Assembly: GCA_018713405.1 (NCBI GenBank)
Contig: DVOR01000156.1
Span: 1-33,240 of the forward strand
Length of the DNA stretch: 33,240 nucleotides
Direction: 5' to 3'
Origin: Candidatus Spyradenecus faecavium
Lineage (GTDB): Bacteria > Verrucomicrobiota > Kiritimatiellia > RFP12 > DVOR01
Under the pieces are notes generated by a model that was not told where the DNA came from, did not search any database, and was given only the letters and a program-made list of their open reading frames with translations. Below are positions 15,212 through 21,731 of the stretch, in pieces. Within the stretch, counting starts at the first letter, position 1; each line of letters opens with the position of its first letter. Position numbers and translations under genes: made by a program.

Positions 15212-16820
15212 GGGGCGCCGCCTTGTCGGCCCACAGGGTGGGGAACCAATCCTCCATGAAGCGCCGGAGCGCCGCCTCGCCCTCGGGCGTGCGGAAGTCC
15301 AGCGCGTCGCACCGGATGGTGACCATCGCCCAGCGGCGGATGCGGTTGTGCAGCGAGCGCTCCAGGGTGTCGCCCACCACGCGGCGGAGGTTGGAGACGG
15401 TGACCCCGTCGGCGTTCAGGAAGAGGTAGGCGAAGCCCCGCGTGCGCGTCTCCTGCTTGAGGTGGATGGAGAAGAGCGCCATCGGCAGGCTCGGCAGGAC
15501 GGTCCGGACGTCGCGTTCGCTGAGCACGTAGCCCTGGGCGGGCAGGCAGAGCTCGGGGCGGTGGATGGAGCGGCGGCTGTGCCCGGCCACGACCACCGCG
15601 ACGGTGAAGTCGGTGCCGTCTGGCATCGTGTAGATGGCCTTACGGGTGACGGTGTCGGCGGGCAGGATGTCGCGCTCGGCGCGGCTCATGCGGTCGAACG
15701 CCGTCCCGCCGCAGAGGGGGCAGGCCTCCGGCGGCTTGCCCTCCACGTCATAGGCCTGCCACCACGGGCAGTCGCGCCCCTGGCAGAACCACGGGTACTG
15801 CAGGTCGTAGCCCTCGATGGGGGCGAAGTCCGGCGCGATGAAGGCCGCGCTCTCGTAGACGGCCTCGGGCTGGGCGTCGACCCACGCGCGGAAGGCGGGC
15901 AACGCCAACGCCAGCGCGCAGAGGAGCGCGGCGTTGACGCGGCGCAGGCGCGGCGAGGGCTCGGGCGGCGGCGTGGGGAGCGCCTCCTCGGGGCGGTCGC
16001 CGCGGCGGAGCAGGTCGGTCAGCCAGAAGACGCACAGCGCGTAGATGGGCGCGACGATGAAGAGGGCGTTGTCGTGCAGCACCATGCCGGCGCTCTGCCC
16101 CCACAGCTTGCACGTGAAGGCGGTCAACAGCAATCGCAGGATGTTCCCCAGGAAGGCGATGGGCAGGCTGGAGAGGAAGAGCGCCCACCGCCGCCACACC
16201 CCCCGCAGCATGAACGCGCCGTAGGCCGCCGTCCCCACGAAGAGCGCGACGAGCGACCGGATGCCGCTGCAGGGGTCCGCCACGTCGAGCTGGAAGGGCG
16301 TCGCGCCCGCCGAGAGGATGGCCGTGCCCTGCTGCTGCACGTCGATGCCCAGCCCGTTCAGGATCACCGCCGTCACGGTGACCGAGGCCCGGCGCAGCGG
16401 CACCGTGAAGTTGTCCAAAAAGCCCACCGGCATCACGAAGGCCAGCAGCACCACGGGGAACCACGCCACCCGGAAGGCGCCCCGCCCCCAGCACGCCAAC
16501 GGCGCCGCCAGGAGCAGCAGCACCGCCGCCGTCTGCACGAAGCGCGACTGCCCGCCGCGCGCCCCCAAAAAGAAAAAGACCGCGGCCAGCAGGATCAACG
16601 GCAACGCCCGCAGCGGCTCCGGCGCGCCCAGCGCCGCCACGAAGGCCCGCCGCCGCGCCCACAGCACCGCCGCCGCCAGCACCGGCACCAGCCAGACATA
16701 CTCCATGTGCTGCGAGGCGTCGTTCATCGAGCCCACCGTCTCCGACGCCGCGGGCAGCACCCACGCGAGGGCGCAGAGCAAAAAGAGGGCACAGGGCAGA
16801 TGGCGGAGCAGACGGTTCAC
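15204..16820 (-). CDS. Exosortase fused to an EpsI-type domain
   Basis: A 538-residue protein. The N-terminal half is a multi-pass membrane exosortase with the catalytic triad in order: Cys184 in ADPCSGIRSL, Arg229 in GNILRLLLTA and His249 in VLHDNALF. Exosortases cut and transfer proteins that carry a C-terminal sorting tag. After about residue 300 comes one more membrane segment and a periplasmic EpsI/DUF3485-like domain ('HRPELCLPAQGY'), with a CPLCGG-type segment between. Such fusions accompany exopolysaccharide loci. The start is GTG at 16820, overlapping the upstream stop as GTGA, with AAAGGA upstream. I found no protein with a sorting tag in this window. Confidence 0.88.
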   Translation of the reverse strand: MNRLLRHLPCALFLLCALAWVLPAASETVGSMNDASQHMEYVWLVPVLAAAVLWARRRAFVAALGAPEPLRALPLILLAAVFFFLGARGGQSRFVQTAAVLLLLAAPLACWGRGAFRVAWFPVVLLAFVMPVGFLDNFTVPLRRASVTVTAVILNGLGIDVQQQGTAILSAGATPFQLDVADPCSGIRSLVALFVGTAAYGAFMLRGVWRRWALFLSSLPIAFLGNILRLLLTAFTCKLWGQSAGMVLHDNALFIVAPIYALCVFWLTDLLRRGDRPEEALPTPPPEPSPRLRRVNAALLCALALALPAFRAWVDAQPEAVYESAAFIAPDFAPIEGYDLQYPWFCQGRDCPWWQAYDVEGKPPEACPLCGGTAFDRMSRAERDILPADTVTRKAIYTMPDGTDFTVAVVVAGHSRRSIHRPELCLPAQGYVLSERDVRTVLPSLPMALFSIHLKQETRTRGFAYLFLNADGVTVSNLRRVVGDTLERSLHNRIRRWAMVTIRCDALDFRTPEGEAALRRFMEDWFPTLWADKAAPHD

Positions 16821-18229
16821 GGCGTTCCTTTCTTGGCCGACGGGCGGTCGGCGAAAACACGGAAGGAGACTCCCTTCCACAGCGTGGCTCGGCCCAGCTC
16901 GGCCTGGCGCGGCTCCCACTGGGCGCCCTCGGGCACGAGCGTGATGTCGGCCTCCTCAAACCGCCCGTCGCAGGCCACGCGGGTCGCCGCCGTGCGCAGG
17001 GGCCACAGCAGCGTGGCGCAGGCCCCCGGGTCCTCCGAGAGGACGCGGATGCGCGCCTCGTGCGTGGCGGGGGCGTCGTGCGCCTGCAGCAGGAGCGCGA
17101 CGGCGGCCTTCTGCTCGGCGCGTTCGGGCGCGCTCTCCCAGGCCTCGCCCGCCGTGCGGTGGAGCCAGAAGGCCAGGAAGGCCAGGACCAGCGTGCCGAG
17201 CACGCCGCGGATCCACGCCTTGGGGATGGTGGAGAGCGCCACGCCGCCCATGAGCGGCGTCAGGCACGCCAGGGGCACGGCCAGCGCGCCCCCCTCGTCG
17301 AAGAAGAGCGACCCCGCCAGGCAGAGCGGGAAGGCCACGGCCATCAGGCGCGCCCAGCGGCGGTTGTTGCGCCAGCCGCCCCACACCGTCAGCCCCAGCC
17401 ACGCCAACGCCGCCAGGCCGCCCGCGCACAGCCAGACCAGTCTCCAGGCCGATTCGCGCAGCCACGTCCCCGGGGTGGTGGAGAACGTCGGCAACGTCAG
17501 CTCCCCGCCGGCCCAGCCCAACCACGCCAGCGCCCCCCACACCGCGGCCAGCGTCGCGGCCATCGCCGCCACGTGCGCCGTCCGCCAATAGAGGCACAGG
17601 CGCGTCCAGCCCACGCCCACGGCCATCGCCGGCGCCAACGCCAGCAAGGCCCAGGCCACGTTGGGGTCGACGGCCAGCCCCACGCCCACCAGTGCGCCGA
17701 AGGCCACCGCCGCCACGTAGGTCGGCCACTGCGCGTAGGCCCGCGCCGCCACCAGCAGCGCCAGGAAGGCGAAGGTCTGCCCCGCGAAGGGGTCGAAGAG
17801 AATGCCCGACCACACCAAGGCCGGCGACACCGCCGCGAAGGCCATTGCCCACAGCGGCCCGTCCGCCGTCTCGAAGACGCCGCCGCGCCGCCGCAGCCCC
17901 AGCGCCGGGATGGCCGCCAGGAAGAGCGCCGAGAGCGTCAGCCCGAAGATCCGGTAGCACCGCGCCGTCGGCGCACCCTCGTTCCCCTCGTGCAGGAAGC
18001 GCGCGCAGGCCGCCGCCGCGCACAGGAAGGGCGACGGCGCCTTCGCCACGCCCTCCGGCCACTGGCGCGCGTCCAGCCCCTCGCCCGCCGCCGCCGCGCC
18101 CAAGAGCGCGGGCGCCTCGCGCGGCAACGGCAGGGGCGCGTTCAGGTTCGGGGCGCGCAGCCACACGCCCACGGCCAGAATCGCCGCGAACGCCAAGACC
18201 TCGATTGCGATCAACCAAACTTTGCGCAT
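16817..18229 (-). CDS. Multi-pass membrane protein, GT39/ArnT-like glycosyltransferase fold likely
   Basis: A 470-residue protein with about ten membrane segments and a soluble C-terminal tail (about 390-470). The layout, a first helix followed by a short loop 'WLRAPNLNAPLPLPREAP' and a Trp-rich interior, resembles dolichyl-phosphate-mannose or ArnT-type glycosyltransferases. The expected acidic residue in the first loop is a Glu rather than a clear Asp, so activity is uncertain. It leads the six-gene operon. The ATG at 18229 lies only 11 nt after TTTGGTAAAAT, with no ribosome site, so its mRNA may be nearly leaderless. Open frame upstream of this ATG is intergenic. Confidence 0.65.
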   Translation of the reverse strand: MRKVWLIAIEVLAFAAILAVGVWLRAPNLNAPLPLPREAPALLGAAAAGEGLDARQWPEGVAKAPSPFLCAAAACARFLHEGNEGAPTARCYRIFGLTLSALFLAAIPALGLRRRGGVFETADGPLWAMAFAAVSPALVWSGILFDPFAGQTFAFLALLVAARAYAQWPTYVAAVAFGALVGVGLAVDPNVAWALLALAPAMAVGVGWTRLCLYWRTAHVAAMAATLAAVWGALAWLGWAGGELTLPTFSTTPGTWLRESAWRLVWLCAGGLAALAWLGLTVWGGWRNNRRWARLMAVAFPLCLAGSLFFDEGGALAVPLACLTPLMGGVALSTIPKAWIRGVLGTLVLAFLAFWLHRTAGEAWESAPERAEQKAAVALLLQAHDAPATHEARIRVLSEDPGACATLLWPLRTAATRVACDGRFEEADITLVPEGAQWEPRQAELGRATLWKGVSFRVFADRPSAKKGTP

Positions 18230-18240
18230 AAGTGCCCACC

Positions 18241-18251
18241 ATTTTACCAAA
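18241..18251 (-). promoter_or_regulatory. Extended -10 element TTTGGTAAAAT
   Basis: Minus-strand TTTGGTAAAAT, 11 nt before the ATG at 18229. It should drive the six overlapping genes down to 11885. Confidence 0.55.
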
Positions 18252-18322
18252 CCCACGCCCCGGCGTGCCCATTGCTTTTTTGTAAGCGCCGCCCCTCCGC
18301 CCTCGCTCCGACCGGCCCCAAC

Positions 18323-18354
18323 CAAGCCTCCAAACTTCCAAACTTCCAAACTTC
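18323..18354 (-). repeat. 8-bp tandem repeat, four units
   Basis: CAAGCCTC followed by three CAAACTTC on the plus strand, ending at the base before the hairpin at 18355. Part of composite element B. It lies in the 446-bp gap 18230-18675, which otherwise holds the hairpin at 18355, the 22-bp array at 18405, a second 8-bp array at 18545 with its hairpin, and two promoters. Confidence 0.85.
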
Positions 18355-18383
18355 TCGAATGGGCCGCCAAGCGGCCCATTCGA
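18355..18383. repeat. Perfect hairpin of composite element B
   Basis: TCGAATGGGCCGC and its exact complement (13-bp stem) around CAA. Same place and same outer GAAT/ATTC pairs as the hairpin at 6150, but with a different inner stem. Confidence 0.85.
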
Positions 18384-18404
18384 AATAAGTGCTGATGATT
18401 TTCT

Positions 18405-18492
18405 GAAACCCTTAAGGGTTTGCCTCGAAACCCTTAGGGTTTTGGGTCGAACCCCTTAGGGTTTCGCCTCGAACCCTTTAGGGTTTCATCTC
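18405..18492 (-). repeat. 22-bp palindromic repeat array, copy B
   Basis: Four 22-bp units in the opposite orientation to copy A. Positions 18405-18470 equal the reverse complement of 6061-6126 over all 66 bases; the fourth unit has diverged. Confidence 0.9.
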
Positions 18493-18544
18493 TGGCGCTT
18501 TTGGGAAAGCGGCCCGGGAAAGAGACGTGGCGCACCGCGACGGC

Positions 18545-18600
18545 CACGCCTCCAAGCCTCCAAACTTCCAAGCCTCCGGCCGCCCCCTTGGGGGGGGCCG
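18545..18600. repeat. 8-bp tandem repeat (four units) with abutting hairpin
   Basis: Units CACGCCTC, CAAGCCTC, CAAACTTC, CAAGCCTC (18545-18576). They run directly into a GC hairpin at 18577-18600: two 5-bp arms blocks, CGGCC and CCCCC, with a single G-G mismatch and a very tight turn. Confidence 0.75.
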
Positions 18601-18654
18601 GGGTGCCTCCCCGGGGTCGCGCCTGAGGGTAGGCTATTTCCATCGGGGGGATTT

Positions 18655-18665
18655 TTTGGTATCGT
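18655..18665 (+). promoter_or_regulatory. Extended -10 element TTTGGTATCGT
   Basis: Ends 10 nt before the gspK ATG at 18676, which has no Shine-Dalgarno sequence. It is the likely start of the type II secretion operon transcript. Confidence 0.5.
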
Positions 18666-18675
18666 AGTCGGAAAC

Positions 18676-19953
18676 ATGATTGTGAAAGGGACGCAACGCG
18701 CGCGCGGCGGGTTCGCCTTGGTCGCGGTGATCTGGACGGTGGCTGTGCTCAGCCTCCTGGTGTGTTCCTTTGCCATGGACGCCTACACCGAGGCGAAGTC
18801 GGCCGTCTACGTGCGCAGCCGCCACCAGGCGTCGGCGCTGGTGGACAGCGGGCTGACGCTGGCGGAGATGTTGATGGAGCGGCAGGACGGCGTCTCGGAG
18901 GAGGCAACGAAGGAGGACGCGGAGGAAGACCGCTGGATCGTCCCGGCCATCCGCCTGAAGCGGGGGCAGCGGGTGGAGATCTACCAGCGCCTCTACGCCG
19001 ACGAGGCCGGCCACCTGCAGTTCGCGGAGGACAGCGTGGAGAAGGGCGTGGGCGACCCGCCCGACGCGGAGATCTTCGTGGCCATCGAGCCCGAGCCCGC
19101 GCGCTGGAACATCAACAAGATCACCCACGCGGGCATGGGCGAGAAGGAGGCCGACGAGCTGTGGGCGCGTATCCTCCTTTGGGCAGGCGTGCCGGAGGAG
19201 GATTGGGACGAGCTGGTGGATTCCTTCTACGACTGGGTGGACGAGGATGACAACAAGGAGTCGGAGTACGGCGCGGAGGAGGAGTACTACGAGGCGTTGG
19301 AGCCGTCCTACCACTGCAAGAACGGCCCCCTGGACACGGTGGGCGAGCTGGCCTACATCCGCGGCTTCAGCCGGAACGGTGGCGTGCTCCTGAAGGGCGG
19401 CGTGTGGAATCCCGACGAGGAGCGGGCGCGCCAGATCACCGTCAAGGGCATCGAGCACCTCTTCACGACCTACGGCACGGGGAAGATCAACGTGAACGCC
19501 GCACCGCGCGACGTGCTCCTGACCGTGCCCTGCCTGGTGGAGAACCCGATGGAGGACGTGGAGACCTGGGACACCCTGACGGTGGACGCCATCCTCGAGG
19601 AGCGCGAGGGCCTGAACGCCGGCACGGCGGACGCCTCGGAGCGCGTGGCCCAGGAGTACAACTCCGCCGATGACAAGGCGGTGGCGGATTACCATTTCAA
19701 GGATATGTCGGACTTCCTGGCGCGAATCTCGGGCCTGACCCAGGAAGAGGTGAACCCTTACTTGACCGTGGATTGCGACGTCTACAAGCTGGAGCTGGAG
19801 GGGCGCGTGGGCAAGGTGCGCCGGCGCGTCACGGCGGTGGTGCAGCGCGGCGCCTCGGGCAGCGACTCGGCCGCGGCCGCGGGCTCGGGGAAGACGAGCG
19901 TCGGGACGGGTGGGAACGGATTGACCATCTTGCAGTGGCGGGAGGAGACCTAA
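18676..19953 (+). CDS. gspK: GspK, type II secretion minor pseudopilin
   Basis: A 425-residue protein. The prepilin leader ends RGG before Phe13 ('FALVAVIWTVAVLSLLV'), followed by one membrane helix. As usual for GspK, the +5 glutamate of other pseudopilins is missing. 'WNINKI', 'DSFYDWVDEDD' and 'GKINVNAAPRDVL' are the GspK-specific insert and SAM-like segments. GspK caps the pseudopilus tip that pushes folded proteins through the secretin. It opens the operon gspK-gspL-gspM-gspD; the ATPase, platform and major pseudopilin (gspE, F, G) must lie elsewhere. The C-terminus has a Gly/Ser/Ala-rich tail. Confidence 0.9.
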   Translation: MIVKGTQRARGGFALVAVIWTVAVLSLLVCSFAMDAYTEAKSAVYVRSRHQASALVDSGLTLAEMLMERQDGVSEEATKEDAEEDRWIVPAIRLKRGQRVEIYQRLYADEAGHLQFAEDSVEKGVGDPPDAEIFVAIEPEPARWNINKITHAGMGEKEADELWARILLWAGVPEEDWDELVDSFYDWVDEDDNKESEYGAEEEYYEALEPSYHCKNGPLDTVGELAYIRGFSRNGGVLLKGGVWNPDEERARQITVKGIEHLFTTYGTGKINVNAAPRDVLLTVPCLVENPMEDVETWDTLTVDAILEEREGLNAGTADASERVAQEYNSADDKAVADYHFKDMSDFLARISGLTQEEVNPYLTVDCDVYKLELEGRVGKVRRRVTAVVQRGASGSDSAAAAGSGKTSVGTGGNGLTILQWREET

Positions 19954-19957
19954 AGGC

Positions 19958-21184
19958 ATGCCCAAGAAACGACAGAAGTTGCCGGACAGCCTGCCCTACG
20001 TGCCGACCTTCGACACGGTGTGCGCGCGCCTGTCCCTGCCCGCCGAGGCGCGGGAGACGCTGGACGACGCGGTGCGCCTGACGATGGAATCGCTGATGCC
20101 CTTCGAGGAGGAGGCCTACACCTATTCCTACGAGGTGGTGCGCGAGCGTCCCGAGGCGCTGGACGTCTTCGTGGCGGGCGCCGCGAACGAGACGCTGGCG
20201 CAGTGCGGCCACGACGCCCTGCGCGCGGTGGACGGCCTGGGCAAGGTGCGGCTGGACCTTTCGGCGCTGGGGTGGGCGCGGGGCGTGGCGGCGCGTTGGC
20301 CGCAGGTGGGCGAGGGGCTGCGCCCCGTGCTGGTGCGCGCCCCGAAGGAGACCGTCTTCCTGTTGCTCGCCGACGGCGCGCCGCTGGAGGTGCGTGGCTT
20401 CCCGCCGGACTCGGCGGACGAGGTGTTGGCCCACGCGATGACCCTGGCCCTGGTGCGCCTGGGCATGGAGGACGAATCCGCCGGCGCGGTGGGCCGCGGC
20501 CTCTGCCTGGCGGCCGAGCCGGCACAGGCCGAGCCGTTGCGCCAGGCCCTGGGCGGGGAGGTGGACTTCGAGCCGCTCGCCGACGCCGAGGCGCTGCTGC
20601 AGGCGGGGCTTCGGGCGCGGGCCGAGGAGGGCCGCGCGACCTTCGACCTCACCCCGCCGGCGTGGATCGCCGAGGCCAAGGCCCTGCGCCAGAAGCGCCT
20701 GCTGCTCCTCGGCGGGTCCGCCTTCGGCGTGGTGTGGCTGCTCTGCGCGCTGACGCTTTTCTTCCTGCCGCGCGTCTACGCCAAGATGGCCGCCGACGTG
20801 CGCGCCGAGCTGGACGCCCAGCACGCGGCCTATGAGGAGGTCATGGCCCTGCGCAACCAGCTGGACCTGGTGCGGGCCTACGGCGACCGCAGCCAATCCG
20901 CCCTCGAGATGCTCCTGCTCATCTGCAAGAGCAAGCAGCCCAACGTCATCCTCAAGTCCTTCACCTACGACCGAACGAAGGACAGCACCGTGCGCGTGAC
21001 GGGCCTGGCCGACACCACGGGCGACGTCTACGACCTCATCAACAAGCTGGAGGCCGACGAACGCATCGTGCGGGTGGACCGCGGCACGCAGGTGGCGTCG
21101 CTGGACCGCGCCACGGGGCGGCAGGCCTTCACCTTCACCCTGTATCTCCCCGTGCCCGAGGAAGAGGAGGAGGAGACCCGATGA
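19958..21184 (+). CDS. gspL: GspL-like inner-membrane protein of type II secretion
   Basis: A 408-residue bitopic protein. The N-terminal 245 residues form a cytoplasmic domain of the actin-like PilM/GspL kind, weakly conserved. One membrane helix spans about 248-270, and the periplasmic part (275-395) has a coiled coil and a PilN/ferredoxin-like fold ('VRVTGLADTTGDVYDLINKL'). GspL links the cytoplasmic ATPase to the pseudopilus platform. It starts 4 bases after gspK and ends in a 4-base overlap with gspM. The call rests mainly on layout and position. Confidence 0.78.
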   Translation: MPKKRQKLPDSLPYVPTFDTVCARLSLPAEARETLDDAVRLTMESLMPFEEEAYTYSYEVVRERPEALDVFVAGAANETLAQCGHDALRAVDGLGKVRLDLSALGWARGVAARWPQVGEGLRPVLVRAPKETVFLLLADGAPLEVRGFPPDSADEVLAHAMTLALVRLGMEDESAGAVGRGLCLAAEPAQAEPLRQALGGEVDFEPLADAEALLQAGLRARAEEGRATFDLTPPAWIAEAKALRQKRLLLLGGSAFGVVWLLCALTLFFLPRVYAKMAADVRAELDAQHAAYEEVMALRNQLDLVRAYGDRSQSALEMLLLICKSKQPNVILKSFTYDRTKDSTVRVTGLADTTGDVYDLINKLEADERIVRVDRGTQVASLDRATGRQAFTFTLYLPVPEEEEEETR

Positions 21185-21729
21185 CCGAGCGCGACAAGAA
21201 ACTCCTGGTGGTCTTCGCCTTCGTCGTGGCGTTGGGCGTGCTGGGCATCTGGCTGCCCAAGGCGCGCGTCGCCTGGGAGATGGCGCAGATGGACCTGGAG
21301 CGGAGCCGGACCCAGCTGGAGCGCGAGCGCGCCGTCGTGGCCCTGCGCCCCGTCATCGAGGAGCAGTACGGCCAGCTCCGCGCCACGATGCCCAGCTTCC
21401 CCGAGGGCGTCGCCCTCGACACCACCCACTGGCTGCCGCTGGTGGACAACCTCGCCACCGCCAACAACGTGAGCATCGTCCGCCGCGCCGTCGGCGCCGA
21501 GACCACCCACGGCACCGTCACCGAGCTGCCCATCCGCTGCACCGATTGGCAGGGCCGGCTGGATTCGCTCGTGGACTTCCTCTATCAGGTCGAGACCCAG
21601 CAGGGCGCGATGATGGACGTCCGCGCCATCACCGTCAGCCCTGACGCCAAGAACCCCGGCATGCTCAAGGGCACCTTTACCATCAATTGCGCCTACACGC
21701 GCCAAGCCGCCACCACCGACAAGGATTGA
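21181..21729 (+). CDS. gspM: GspM/PilO-like inner-membrane protein of type II secretion
   Basis: A 182-residue bitopic protein with one N-terminal helix (about 7-26), then a coiled coil and a small periplasmic ferredoxin-like domain. These are features of GspM and PilO, which pair with GspL/PilN. It overlaps gspL by 4 bases (ATGA) and ends 2 bases before gspD. Primary sequence is poorly conserved in this family, so size, topology and position carry the call. Confidence 0.75.
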   Translation: MTERDKKLLVVFAFVVALGVLGIWLPKARVAWEMAQMDLERSRTQLERERAVVALRPVIEEQYGQLRATMPSFPEGVALDTTHWLPLVDNLATANNVSIVRRAVGAETTHGTVTELPIRCTDWQGRLDSLVDFLYQVETQQGAMMDVRAITVSPDAKNPGMLKGTFTINCAYTRQAATTDKD

Positions 21730-21731
21730 CC

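Noticed and set aside
15075..17591. Plus-strand open frame of 838 codons
   Set aside because: Antisense to the exosortase and membrane protein genes; the product is rich in Arg, Gln, His and Pro and shows no domain.
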